A DNA stretch of 52,532 nt from a virus. A program made the translations under genes and the position numbers. The stretch is taken from positions 1 to 52,532 of the IMG/VR virus record IMGVR_UViG_3300032046_005782; one strand, written 5' to 3'. Shown here one piece after another: positions 1 through 7,390 of this stretch (position 1 is the first letter of the stretch; each line of letters starts with the position of its first letter). The notes under the pieces were generated by a model. That model was not told where the DNA came from and searched no databases. It worked only from the letters and a program-made list of their open reading frames with translations.

Positions 1-1811
1 GGGGGTACGCCCGCTTCTTCTTTCCCGGTCGCAGTCGCAGTTCCCCCTACCCCACCCAGGGCTCCCCCTGCCCCATCCATGGGTGGGTTCCCCCTACCCT
101 GTTCGTCATCCCCCTGTTCGTCAACCTGGGGGGGCTGCTCCTGCTGGCCGTCGAGGTCGTCACCCATGATGGCCAGGCTGAGAGGGTCGGGGAGGGGGCA
201 CTCGTAGATTCTCCACTCGCCAGGGGGCTGCTTCTCCTGGATGGGGTTGGCCTGGAGTGTGCGGGCGACTGCTGCGCGCGCGGGGTCCGCCTCGCGCGGG
301 AGGTCCGCCTCGCGCAGGCGGGCGACTGCATCGCGGACTCTCTGAAATGGGGCTCCCCCATCGGCGAGACCGAGAGCGCGGCAGGCTGCGCGGATGCTAT
401 AGGATGGGTTCCATCCCATGGCCTGCAGGCGGGTCACCAAGAGATCCACTTCATCTGGCGGGAGCGGTGGGGGCGGTGGCAGGAGGATGGCCTGCTGGCT
501 GGTCGGCGGTGGTGTGGCTGGAGCCGGCGCAGGGCCTGCCTGCTGGCTGGTCGGCGGTGGTGTGGCTGGAGCCGGCGCAGGGCCTGCCTGCTGGCTGGTC
601 GGCGGTGGTGTGGCTGGAGCGATTCCGTCAGTGCGCAGGATGCTGACGATTTGGCGCAGGTTGCCCACTGCCTTCGCCCAAAAGGCGCGGTTAGCGGGAT
701 TCCCTGGCTGCTGCGCATTTGTCCATGCCCCTTCCTGTACAATCCAGGCGATGATGTCCTTGTGTTCGTCGGGGTCAGTGAAAGGAACCTGGAACCGCAC
801 CACCCGGCCTTCGGCGATGGCCAGAAAATCTCCACTCCCGATCAAACGTTCTGCCCCAGTCCCTGACCACCCGGTGGCGGTGCGGGCGTCGTCGATGCTG
901 GCCACTCGCCCAACCAGGCGGACGTTGAAGTTGGCCTTCACCAGAGGTCCGAGGACGGCGGAGGTCGGTTTTTGCGTAGCGGCAATGATGTGGATTCCCG
1001 CTTCTCGTCCACGTTGCAGGAGGCGGGTCAGGGCCCATTGCGCGCGGTCACCCTCGACCAGCAGGTAGTCCACCAGTTCGTCTATGAAGACGCAGACCGA
1101 CACCTTGCGGATTTCCAGAGCGGTTGACCGTCGTTCCATTAGACGGACGAGGCTTTCTAAGCATTCCGTCGTTTCTGTGTGGGTCGTGATGACCGGCCTG
1201 ACCAGGTGCGGCAAGGGCGAGAAGTTGGAGAAGGCATGCCCTTTCGGGTCGACCAGAATCAGTCCCAGGTACGCATTATAGTTGGGTTCCTGTTGATCTG
1301 GCTTGTCAAGTTGATTACCTGGCGGTGGGCGATGCGTCATGGCCATGCTGGTGATCATGGCGGTCATCAGCATGGTCTTTCCTGCTCCCGTGTTCCCGGC
1401 GACAAGGATGTGGGCAACGTCGGGAGACTCGATCCTGATCAGCAGGGGGGCTCCGTCTTCAGCCAGTCCAAGCAGGGCCTGGGTGTGGGTGAAACCGAGG
1501 GCTCCGCCATTGCTATCGGCGAGCTGCTTCATCAGGGGCAGGAAATTGACGGGCTGTGGGTCGTCACGCGGGACTTCGACGACGAGGGCTGCTCCAGCAC
1601 GGCAGACGCGGACTCCTGTGGGGACGTCGAGGGCGGCTGCTAATTCCTCACTCAATCCCTTGATGCGCGACAGTTTCACTCCGGGCTGTGGCAGGATGGC
1701 GAACCTTATCCATCGCGGCGTGACCGATCCTCCTGTCACCTGGCCTGGTACTTTGTGCAGGGCCAATACCGCCTCGATGCGGTCGGCCATAAACTCAACC
1801 TTTTTTCTCAT
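1..1811 (-). CDS. FtsK/SpoIIIE-like DNA translocase, cut by the window edge
   Basis: ATP-driven double-stranded DNA pump of the FtsK/SpoIIIE/TraB type. Translating the minus strand from ATG at 1811 (ribosome site GGAGGAACT) gives an N-terminal region, a Walker A loop GNTGAGKT near residue 140, a strand reading ILVDPKG and a Walker B-like VFIDELVDYL, which is the usual FtsK order. There is no large membrane domain. A proline-rich linker made of a 16-residue repeat follows, then a helical winged-helix-like tail around LLVTRLQAMGWNPSYSIRA. No stop occurs before position 1, so 603 codons are visible. Read across to position 52532, the frame stays open and ends at 52427-52429, overlapping the next gene as ATGA (about 638 residues in total). 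It follows the partition genes and probably moves phage DNA at replication, segregation or transfer; which of these is not shown. Confidence 0.85.
   Translation of the reverse strand, partial: MRKKVEFMADRIEAVLALHKVPGQVTGGSVTPRWIRFAILPQPGVKLSRIKGLSEELAAALDVPTGVRVCRAGAALVVEVPRDDPQPVNFLPLMKQLADSNGGALGFTHTQALLGLAEDGAPLLIRIESPDVAHILVAGNTGAGKTMLMTAMITSMAMTHRPPPGNQLDKPDQQEPNYNAYLGLILVDPKGHAFSNFSPLPHLVRPVITTHTETTECLESLVRLMERRSTALEIRKVSVCVFIDELVDYLLVEGDRAQWALTRLLQRGREAGIHIIAATQKPTSAVLGPLVKANFNVRLVGRVASIDDARTATGWSGTGAERLIGSGDFLAIAEGRVVRFQVPFTDPDEHKDIIAWIVQEGAWTNAQQPGNPANRAFWAKAVGNLRQIVSILRTDGIAPATPPPTSQQAGPAPAPATPPPTSQQAGPAPAPATPPPTSQQAILLPPPPPLPPDEVDLLVTRLQAMGWNPSYSIRAACRALGLADGGAPFQRVRDAVARLREADLPREADPARAAVARTLQANPIQEKQPPGEWRIYECPLPDPLSLAIMGDDLDGQQEQPPQVDEQGDDEQGRGNPPMDGAGGALGGVGGTATATGKEEAGVP
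491..620 (-). repeat. 48-base tandem repeat, about 2.7 copies, inside ftsK
   Basis: Copies start at 491, 539 and 587 (the last is partial), with unit length 48. Being a multiple of three it keeps the frame and encodes a 16-residue Pro/Ala/Gln unit (PATPPPTSQQAGPAPA), forming a flexible linker between the ATPase and the C-terminal tail of the FtsK-like protein. The copies are identical where complete, so the expansion is recent or slippage-prone. Confidence 0.9.
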
Positions 1812-1919
1812 AGTTCCTCCATTCTGTGGGAGGCGATTCTAGCAGTCCAAATCGCCCATGCGCATTACTATCCACTACCCCACTTTTTGACCGTTCTGTG
1901 CCATCCTGGGGCATCAAAC

Positions 1920-1999
1920 GGTGTCCTTGCACGGTGTCCCAAAGGGCACCCTCTACGGTGTCCTATACGACACCCTCAAGGGTGCCGTTTAACGACACC
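1920..1999. promoter_or_regulatory. Palindrome array, probable centromere/operator (parS-like)
   Basis: Three palindromes of one design lie in a row: GGTGTC-CCAAAG-GGCACC (1933-1950), GGTGTC-CTATAC-GACACC (1957-1974) and GGTGCC-GTTTAAC-GACACC (1981-1999). Their centres are about 24 bases apart, and an extra half site GGTGTC sits at 1920-1925. The array is directly downstream of parA and the RHH gene and upstream of ftsK. ParA systems with RHH partners bind arrays of short repeats beside their genes, so this is the likely partition site. It could also repress ftsK or act as a replication iteron array. Confidence 0.7.
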
Positions 2000-2035
2000 G
2001 TTCGATCCTGGATGGGCGCGACTGCGGGATTTGGC

Positions 2036-2404
2036 TCAGACTTCCAAACTCACTTTTCCGGTCAAAATCGCCTCGACTGTTTGGTCCGTCACCAGGTACT
2101 CGAAGAGCGGTGACCGGGTGAATGTCTTGACCGCTTCGAGGCTCCACCTGCCGGCCTGGAGCGTGTGCAGGGCCTGGGCCAGGAGGGCGGCTACGAGCGC
2201 GCTGTTGGTCATAGACTCGGCCTGCCCAACCTGGCCGACCGCCTCGAGCAGGGCCTGCGGGAGGTCATAGGTGGCGCGTGTCCTTGCCTTGTCGCGCTTC
2301 CATTTCCGGCGATCCGCAGGCGCCATCGTCGCGGCTGCTTGGCGCTGATCCGCCTCGCCGAGGAGGGCTGCGACTGTGGGGTCGACGGCTTGTCGGCGGG
2401 TCAT
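2036..2404 (-). CDS. Ribbon-helix-helix partition/repressor protein (ParG/Omega-type)
   Basis: 122 residues. The middle reads RATYDLPQALLEAVGQVG then a helix MTNSALVAALLAQAL, the strand-helix-helix pattern of RHH (CopG/Arc) DNA-binding proteins. A basic stretch RKWKRDKARTR precedes the strand. Its ATG overlaps the parA stop as ATGA, so the two are translated together, and the palindrome array begins about 37 bases after its stop. In class Ib-type partition systems a small RHH protein binds the centromere, stimulates ParA and represses the operon; that is the inferred role. I see no ParB-type HTH domain. The family assignment rests on pattern only. Confidence 0.6.
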   Translation of the reverse strand: MTRRQAVDPTVAALLGEADQRQAAATMAPADRRKWKRDKARTRATYDLPQALLEAVGQVGQAESMTNSALVAALLAQALHTLQAGRWSLEAVKTFTRSPLFEYLVTDQTVEAILTGKVSLEV

Positions 2405-3186
2405 GGTATCACACTCCGAGCGCGATCCACAAACTCCCTGTACCCTCCCCTATGGCCATTGCCCAGGTTCATTCCCAGGACGCTGCGGGAGGTCGGGGCA
2501 TATTCCCAGATTGTCTGACCGTGGGCGGGCGCTTCGCGCAGATGCACGTCGGTCGGGATGGGGGCCAGTACGAGGGCCTGAAAGGTGGTTGCTAGAGCGC
2601 GCAGTTGCAGCAGGGTTTCGGTGGTCTGGCGGTCATAGAACGTCGGCAGGATGCCAAGGACGCGCGGGGCTGCATTCCCGGCCTGGCGGATTTGTACCAT
2701 GCTCCGGATGACTTCATTTACGCCATCGACTGCCAGGAAATCCAGGCGGGTCGGGATGACGATCCACTGGGCGGCTACGATGGCGGCTACGTGCAGGACA
2801 TCGAGCGAGGGCGCGCAGTCGATGACCGTGACGTCGAATACCTGCTCCAGTCCCTGGATGGTCGTCTGCAGGATGCGTTCCCGAAACGACATGCCGGTCA
2901 GGGTCCGCTTGGCCTGTTCCGTGGTCTTGTCGCTTGGCAACATCCAGAGGTTCGGGCGGGCCTGGACGATGGGCAGGGGGTCGTGGCCGTTGTAATTCGC
3001 GCGGTCGACGAGCGCGCGAATCCCAGGCGCCTTTTCGAGACCGAGGGCCACTGCCACATGCCCTTGCGGGTCCGTATCGACGATCAGGACGCGCAGGGAC
3101 TGCATGGCGAGGGCGTGGGCGAGGGTGACGGCTGTCGTGGTCTTGGCCGTTCCCCCTTTTTGATTCACGATTGCGAATGTGACCAT
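2401..3186 (-). CDS. parA: ParA-type partition ATPase
   Basis: 261 residues. Starts with MVTFAIVNQKGGTAKTTTAV, the deviant Walker A box (KGGTAKT) of the ParA/MinD family, followed by LIVDTDPQG (Walker A') and VTVIDCAPSLD (Walker B). The length suits a short ParA without an N-terminal HTH domain, the class normally paired with RHH centromere-binding proteins. The ribosome site AGGAGG lies a few bases before ATG. It is second in an operon after a Phd-like antitoxin and before the RHH gene. ParA ATPases position replicons on the nucleoid before division, so with no integrase in view this supports plasmid-like maintenance. Confidence 0.93.
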   Translation of the reverse strand: MVTFAIVNQKGGTAKTTTAVTLAHALAMQSLRVLIVDTDPQGHVAVALGLEKAPGIRALVDRANYNGHDPLPIVQARPNLWMLPSDKTTEQAKRTLTGMSFRERILQTTIQGLEQVFDVTVIDCAPSLDVLHVAAIVAAQWIVIPTRLDFLAVDGVNEVIRSMVQIRQAGNAAPRVLGILPTFYDRQTTETLLQLRALATTFQALVLAPIPTDVHLREAPAHGQTIWEYAPTSRSVLGMNLGNGHRGGYREFVDRARSVIP

Positions 3187-3215
3187 CTGGACTTCCTCCT
3201 GGGGTTTGGGGGGGC

Positions 3216-3470
3216 CTACTCGCTGGAGAGCGGGACGGTTGGCTCCAGCACATTGGTCTGGTGGAAGGTGTAGCGGACGGGGAGCAGTTGCAGGTAGGGG
3301 ATTCCTTCCTTCGTGATGACCACGACTTTGCCCTTCGAGGCCAGGGCGAAGTACTTTGCCATGTCGCGTCTTAACTCGGTGATGGAGACGAGGATGGGGT
3401 CGTTCTGCGAAGCAGGCATGATCACCATTTCCTCTGTTCCTTCTTGGGCTGTTGCTGCTGGACTGTTCAT
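3216..3470 (-). CDS. Phd/YefM-type antitoxin-like protein, no toxin seen
   Basis: 84 residues with the Phd/YefM signature: ITELRRDMAKYFALASKG, then VVVITKEGIPYLQLLPV. In this family the N-terminal fold binds the operon DNA and the C-terminal tail neutralises a Doc, RelE or VapC-type toxin. Here the tail is short and no recognisable toxin follows; the next gene is parA. It may be an autoregulator of the partition operon or an antitoxin that lets the phage survive host addiction modules. The start has AGGAGGAACACACAAG just upstream and lies about 35 bases from the -10 of a consensus-like promoter (3506-3534). Confidence 0.7.
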   Translation of the reverse strand: MNSPAATAQEGTEEMVIMPASQNDPILVSITELRRDMAKYFALASKGKVVVITKEGIPYLQLLPVRYTFHQTNVLEPTVPLSSE

Positions 3471-3505
3471 CTTGTGTGTTCCTCCTGTAAGATCAGAATA
3501 CAGAT

Positions 3506-3534
3506 ATTATACTCTCGTTATCACCTGACGTCAA
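3506..3534 (-). promoter_or_regulatory. Sigma70-type promoter of the antitoxin-parA-RHH operon
   Basis: On the minus strand TTGACG (3529-3534) and TATAAT (3506-3511) are separated by exactly 17 bases. Transcription would start near 3499 and give a leader of about 30 bases carrying AGGAGG before the antitoxin ATG. This is one of the two best vegetative promoters in the window. Confidence 0.85.
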
Positions 3535-3587
3535 GTGTCTATTCGGTGAAGGTTTGCTGTACAGGGGCCATTAGTACCCTGGGGGAC

Positions 3588-3616
3588 TAGACTTTTGTTG
3601 TGTTTTCTGCTATACT
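3588..3616 (+). promoter_or_regulatory. Promoter for the ParB-methyltransferase gene
   Basis: TAGACT (3588-3593) and TATACT (3611-3616) with a 17-base spacer. The -35 box is weak (4 of 6) and the -10 good (5 of 6). It diverges from the partition promoter at 3506-3534. Between it and the ATG at 3676 lie GGTTGAC...GTCAACC (3629-3656) and the recurring palindrome TTGACTTGTCAA, so the transcript start region is probably controlled. Confidence 0.55.
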
Positions 3617-3642
3617 GGTACTTGGGCAGGTTGACTATAGCA

Positions 3643-3654
3643 TTGACTTGTCAA
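3643..3654. promoter_or_regulatory. TTGACTTGTCAA palindrome, copy 1
   Basis: Inverted repeat TTGAC-TT-GTCAA, 21 bases before the ATG of the methyltransferase fusion. It is nested in a larger inverted repeat GGTTGAC (3629-3635)/GTCAACC (3650-3656). The same word recurs at 16953, 26311 and 32740, with a one-mismatch copy at 20359. Probably a dimeric regulator site. Confidence 0.55.
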
Positions 3655-3675
3655 CCCTACTGCCCAGGAGGGCCT

Positions 3676-5133
3676 ATGTCGAAAAAGGCGCGCGTTGTTG
3701 TTGCTCCTGCTCCGGGTGGGCCTGCTCCCCTGCGGAGTGGGGTAGTCCATCGGGACGACATTCCCGTGGTGGCCTGCAAACCCAATCCTCGAAACTACAA
3801 CAGGCATGGGCCTGACCAGATCGCGCGGTTGCGCTTTTCCCTGCGCCAGTTCGGCCAGGTCAAATCCATCGTCGTCCAGGACAGAGACGATGGTTCGTTT
3901 TTGCTTGTCGCAGGGGAGGGGGTCTGGCGGGCGTTGGTGGCCGAGGGACTCCAGGCGGTCAAAGCGGACGTCATTCCCGCCTCGTGGAGCGAGGCGGAGG
4001 TCTTGGCATATCTGGCGGCTGACAATGAAACCGCCAGGCTTTCCGATCCTGATCAGGAGCAGTTGGCCATGCTGCTGGTGGACGTCCACCAGCAGGCGGG
4101 CCATGACTTGGCTGCGCTGGCGGCTGGTACGGAGGAGCGCCTGGCCACTCTTTTCGCCGACACCCAGATCGAGGCATTACCTGGCGCTGACGTGGGTGAA
4201 GATCCAGGGCCACAGGGAGGCGATGCACCAGAGCGCCTGCTCGATGCCTGGCGGGTGGAGCCGGGGCAGTTATGGGTCATCCCATCGCGGGTGGTTCCTG
4301 GCGGGTGGCATCGCCTGCGCTGCGGAAACTCGCGCAACCGGTACGAGATCGCCAACCTGGTGACCGACATCCAGGTGCAGTGGGTCTGGACAGATCCACC
4401 TTATGGGGCGGACTATACCGGGCGAACGGCGGATGCGCTGGTGATCCAGGGCGACACTCCGGAGGAGGTCGAGGCGCTGCTGAGCGATGCCTTCGCGGCT
4501 ATAACGCCATTCCTGATGAAGGGCTGTCCCATTTACGTGTGTCATCCTGGCGGGCCACTAACCGAGATTTTCATGCGCTGTTTCCGTGGCGCTGGTTGGC
4601 TGCTCCACCAGGACTTGGTTTGGCTCAAAGATTCCTTCGTGATGGGCCACTCCGATTACCATTACCGCCATGAACCAGTCCTATATGGCGGGACTTCGGG
4701 GGCTGATCTTCCCTGGGTCGATGAGGAGGGGGAGCAGATGGGGCCTGAGTGGGACGTCGGTGCCGGCCTGTACGCATGGCAACACGAGGCGACTCTTTAT
4801 GGCTGGTCGCAGGGTCAGAGACGGCCATGGTATGGCGGGCGTAACAAGGGTTCCGTGATGGTCGTCGCTCGCCCGAAGCGGTCCGAGTTCTATCCTACCG
4901 CGAAACCGCCAGAACTGATTGCGGGGCATCTGCGGAATTCCTCGCTGCCGGGGTCGGTGGGCCTTGATCCATTTTTGGGTTATGGGTCGACGATGGTGGC
5001 GGGCGAGCGCCTGGGGCGGCTGGTGTTCGGGCAGGACATCGAACCTAAGTACTGCGCGGCTACCCTGGAGCGGATGGCCTTGATGGGTCTAAGACCACGG
5101 TTAGCTCAGAATGCAAACGGGGAGGTTGTATGA
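3676..5133 (+). CDS. ParB-like domain fused to a beta-class DNA methyltransferase
   Basis: 485 residues. Residues about 20-110 match the ParB/Srx fold (PNPRNYNRHGPDQIARLRFS, then VVQDRDDGSFLLVAGEG); the C-terminal half is an amino-DNA methyltransferase with catalytic DPPYG near residue 240 and the AdoMet loop LDPFLGYGSTM near residue 430. DPPY before the FxGxG-type loop is the beta-class order. ParB-methylase fusions are common in phages, where they are thought to modify phage DNA against restriction or act on defined sites. The ATG at 3676 has AGGAGGGCCT before it; upstream in-frame codons overlap the promoter and are not used. The 85-residue gene after it overlaps by four bases. No restriction nuclease lies nearby. 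Confidence 0.88.
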   Translation: MSKKARVVVAPAPGGPAPLRSGVVHRDDIPVVACKPNPRNYNRHGPDQIARLRFSLRQFGQVKSIVVQDRDDGSFLLVAGEGVWRALVAEGLQAVKADVIPASWSEAEVLAYLAADNETARLSDPDQEQLAMLLVDVHQQAGHDLAALAAGTEERLATLFADTQIEALPGADVGEDPGPQGGDAPERLLDAWRVEPGQLWVIPSRVVPGGWHRLRCGNSRNRYEIANLVTDIQVQWVWTDPPYGADYTGRTADALVIQGDTPEEVEALLSDAFAAITPFLMKGCPIYVCHPGGPLTEIFMRCFRGAGWLLHQDLVWLKDSFVMGHSDYHYRHEPVLYGGTSGADLPWVDEEGEQMGPEWDVGAGLYAWQHEATLYGWSQGQRRPWYGGRNKGSVMVVARPKRSEFYPTAKPPELIAGHLRNSSLPGSVGLDPFLGYGSTMVAGERLGRLVFGQDIEPKYCAATLERMALMGLRPRLAQNANGEVV

Positions 5134-5387
5134 ATCCAGACACGGGTCAAATGGTGGCGTTGGTGGAGGGGCAGACTGCCCCTTCCGGGTGGCCTGTATT
5201 TTCAATCGGCCAAGAGCTAATGCTCCAGGGTTACAAGTTTGTTATCACGCGCATAAACCGGTCGTCTATCGTGTTAAAGCCTGCAGTCGCGCTTGAACGT
5301 GCATCTGTGCAGATGGCGCAGTTGGCTGCACTTCCTGCCGTGGCGAGTTCGCGGAAGAAAAAGCGGAGACGTCGGCGACATCATTAG
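5130..5387 (+). CDS. Small protein with a poly-basic tail
   Basis: 85 residues, unrecognised. The middle is beta-rich (GQELMLQGYKFVITRINRSS) and the end is strongly basic (SRKKKRRRRRHH), suggesting nucleic-acid binding. Its ATG overlaps the methyltransferase stop as ATGA, so the genes are translationally coupled and the product may assist the methylase. It is the last gene of this plus-strand unit; about 60 bases separate it from a convergent operon, and I see no clear terminator there. Confidence 0.6.
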   Translation: MNPDTGQMVALVEGQTAPSGWPVFSIGQELMLQGYKFVITRINRSSIVLKPAVALERASVQMAQLAALPAVASSRKKKRRRRRHH

Positions 5388-5449
5388 GGTGCGACTGGAT
5401 TATGTCACGTTGGAAGGGGTAGTTTGACATAAATAGTTATAGTCGGAAT

Positions 5450-5947
5450 CTAGCAGGGGGGGTCAAAAAGACTCCCCTGGCTGTACGCCAGATGGGGTCT
5501 CTCGGCCAGCACAGTGTCCCACTTCTTGCGCAATTCGGCCAGGCGGTCTACGGGTCGGAAATATCCATACCAGACGCTGGCGGTGTTCTGCAGATCCACT
5601 CCAGCCTGGTCCAGCAGGGCGGTCAGATTGTTGATTTCCTCGACCAGGGCGGGGAAAGTGGCAAGAAACAGGTTCTGGTCGGCAACGAGTTGATGGTAGC
5701 AAACGTTACTGTTCCACTTCCGGATACTCTCGAGGAGGGTCTTGTTCGCCTGCAGTTCTGGCAGGTGATCAAGCTGCCAGTGCGTTCCGCCTACGCGCAG
5801 GAGGCACTCCACGTGGACGTCGACCAGGGCCTGGCCCAGGCATTGCCATCCCTTGCTCACCAGGACGCTGGTCGTGTAGTCGGTGCCGGCCTGGCTACAG
5901 AGCGGGCAGATCGGTTCGGGGTTAGAAGGGCCTGGGTTCTTGGGCAT
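5450..5947 (-). CDS. Early protein with a possible sliding-clamp motif at the C terminus
   Basis: 165 residues, last gene of the early operon that starts at 7390. The N terminus carries CPLCSQAG and a later cysteine (VHVECLL), a possible partial metal site. The C terminus reads YSQGSLFDPPC; QGSLF resembles the Q-x-x-L-F pentapeptide by which bacterial proteins dock on the DNA polymerase beta clamp. The body is alpha-helical with no family I recognise. Its ATG lies inside the end of the preceding gene. Clamp binding is inferred from five residues only. Confidence 0.65.
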   Translation of the reverse strand: MPKNPGPSNPEPICPLCSQAGTDYTTSVLVSKGWQCLGQALVDVHVECLLRVGGTHWQLDHLPELQANKTLLESIRKWNSNVCYHQLVADQNLFLATFPALVEEINNLTALLDQAGVDLQNTASVWYGYFRPVDRLAELRKKWDTVLAERPHLAYSQGSLFDPPC

Positions 5948-6215
5948 GCTGCACCATCACTTGCTTCTCCGCCTCGCTGGCGTGGTTGTAGCGGTCCAGC
6001 CAATCCACTGCCAGATCGAGCGTGGTGGCCACAACCACCAGGCGGGCTGACGGCTTTATGCAGACCGCATAGTCGTTCGAGGTCTTCACCCAGTAGGTGT
6101 TGGGGTCACCCGTGTTCTTGGTCAGCATTCCCACACGGCCGTCCACCATTTCGACGATGGTGCCGGTCTGCAGGTTGCGGGCCTTCGCCCACTGTGGGTC
6201 TTTCTTCTCGGCCAT
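5922..6215 (-). CDS. Small beta-rich protein of the early operon
   Basis: 97 residues. The stretch GTIVEMVDGRVGMLTKN followed by YWVKTSNDYAVCIKP looks like a small SH3-type barrel; the C terminus is helical. I do not recognise a family. The start is ATG at 6213-6215 after AGGAGGATTTG, overlapping the stop of the radical SAM gene (TGATG), so the two are coupled. It could be an accessory to that enzyme or an unrelated early protein. Confidence 0.6.
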   Translation of the reverse strand: MAEKKDPQWAKARNLQTGTIVEMVDGRVGMLTKNTGDPNTYWVKTSNDYAVCIKPSARLVVVATTLDLAVDWLDRYNHASEAEKQVMVQHAQEPRPF

Positions 6216-6952
6216 CAAATCCTCCTTGCGGCTTTCAGGGTATCCTGCTTCATCAGGTAGGGCAATCCGAGGCTATCCAGCAGGCGGATGGCCTGGTCCA
6301 CAAAATCCTTCCAGTCGGGCGGGTGCGCCAGGGCCTGGTAATTGAGTTTGCCCACCTTGCACTCGTCGATGTAGGGAGCCGCTTTCCGTATCAGGGCCAG
6401 GGTATCTTCCGGGTAGATCACGGGTTCAAAGGATGCCCAGGTATGGATGCCCTGATGATGCGCTTCCCGAAGCAGGGCCAGACGTTCCTCCGTGGTGCCG
6501 GAGTTCGATTCCCACACCATTTGGTTCCAGTTCCCCAGGCAGGTCAGGGTGACCGCGAAGGCATCACGGTCAGGCTCCAGGAGATCAAAATCCCTGCGGG
6601 GCAATTGACCGGCCTTCGTCAGGATGGCCACACCATGGCCTGTATCGTGCAAAATCTGGATGGCCTTGCGCGTGATGCCGGCCTGGGCTTCCTGCGGCTG
6701 GTAGGGGTCGCAGGTGAAGCAGAGCAAGACCTGGCCTGCTTTGCCTTCGGCTTCCCGATGCAGGGCGCTGGCCTGCAGGCGGGTCAGGACGTCCTTGCGC
6801 GGGGCTGCGCCATTCACAAACTCGTCACGGGTCATGTGCAGGACGCGCGGTCCGTAGCAGTAGCGACATCCGTGGGCACATCCTTGATACAGGTTGGCGG
6901 CCAGGCTGGAGTACTCGCCTGCCCGACCGGTGGGTTCGTAGATTATACCCAT
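6215..6952 (-). CDS. Radical SAM protein, SplB-like
   Basis: 245 residues. The cluster motif GCAHGCRYCYGPRV (Cys-x3-Cys-x2-Cys) near residue 30 binds the 4Fe-4S cluster that cleaves S-adenosylmethionine. LLCFTCDPYQP, VAILTKAG and FAVTLTCLGNWNQ follow in the order seen in spore-photoproduct-lyase-like (SPL/Rv2578c-type) radical SAM proteins. These occur in many phages, with roles suspected in DNA lesion repair or base modification; substrate specificity cannot be read here. The start has GGAGCAAGCGC before ATG and overlaps the preceding small gene by ten bases. It belongs to the minus-strand early operon from 7390. Confidence 0.85.
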   Translation of the reverse strand: MGIIYEPTGRAGEYSSLAANLYQGCAHGCRYCYGPRVLHMTRDEFVNGAAPRKDVLTRLQASALHREAEGKAGQVLLCFTCDPYQPQEAQAGITRKAIQILHDTGHGVAILTKAGQLPRRDFDLLEPDRDAFAVTLTCLGNWNQMVWESNSGTTEERLALLREAHHQGIHTWASFEPVIYPEDTLALIRKAAPYIDECKVGKLNYQALAHPPDWKDFVDQAIRLLDSLGLPYLMKQDTLKAARRI

Positions 6953-7164
6953 GCGCTTGCTCCTTCTCTCAGGATGACGTTTACTTCCGGTTTCGTGGCC
7001 ATGTGCAGTTGGTCGGCCAGGACGGTGGACAGGGCATGCTCGATGCCAGACGTGAGCGCGATCGAGGGTTCCAGGTCATTTGCGTCGTCACAGTGGATCA
7101 TGGCGCGCAGGGCCTGCTCCAGATATGTTGGGGCGTCAACGTGGACTCTCATCTGTATGATCAT
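6943..7164 (-). CDS. Tandem paralog B, 73-residue early protein
   Basis: Reads MIIQMRVHVDAPTYLEQALR and then EPSIALTSGIEHALSTVLADQLHMATKPEVNVIL. It aligns along its length with the gene just upstream (MIIHIKVDLPTDQAQALART, EPAMHLTAKIEEALALCLIERMHLATWPSVQVII): about 40% identical by eye and clearly a tandem duplicate. Predicted strand-helix-helix-strand; no family recognised. It uses AGGAGGAAACAG before ATG, inherited from the duplicated promoter/leader segment. Confidence 0.7.
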   Translation of the reverse strand: MIIQMRVHVDAPTYLEQALRAMIHCDDANDLEPSIALTSGIEHALSTVLADQLHMATKPEVNVILREGASAWV

Positions 7165-7390
7165 CTGTTTCCTCCTGCTCTATATACGAACTGGGGTCAA
7201 GAATGATCACCTGGACTGAGGGCCAGGTGGCCAGATGCATGCGCTCAATCAGGCAAAGGGCCAAGGCTTCCTCGATCTTGGCGGTGAGGTGCATCGCGGG
7301 TTCTGCATCGCGTGATTCCTCACAGCGGATAGTTCTGGCCAGGGCCTGGGCCTGGTCGGTTGGTAGATCAACCTTGATGTGTATGATCAT
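7136..7390 (-). CDS. Tandem paralog A, 84 residues, first gene of the early operon
   Basis: Paralog of the next gene. Begins MIIHIKVDLPTDQAQALART and ends in an acidic extension SSYIEQEETDDHTDESPR that the paralog lacks. That extension is encoded by a copy of the promoter/leader DNA (7154-7200 repeats 7380-7426), so duplication turned regulatory sequence into coding sequence. The start has AGGAGGAAACAG before ATG. The conserved early promoter element lies at 7407-7439. Function unknown. Confidence 0.7.
   Translation of the reverse strand: MIIHIKVDLPTDQAQALARTIRCEESRDAEPAMHLTAKIEEALALCLIERMHLATWPSVQVIILDPSSYIEQEETDDHTDESPR
7154..7200. repeat. 47-base direct repeat, copy 1
   Basis: Identical to 7380-7426. 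Together with 7201-7379 it forms a 226-base duplicated unit that made two paralogous genes. In this copy the CAACTGAAG half of the early promoter is missing, so it probably does not initiate transcription. Confidence 0.95.

Noticed and set aside
257-1842. Several plus-strand open frames at the left end
   Set aside because: They are antisense to the clear FtsK frame, whose Walker motifs read on the minus strand.
5492-7219. 575-codon plus-strand frame
   Set aside because: Antisense to five minus-strand genes, including a radical SAM protein with an intact cluster motif.
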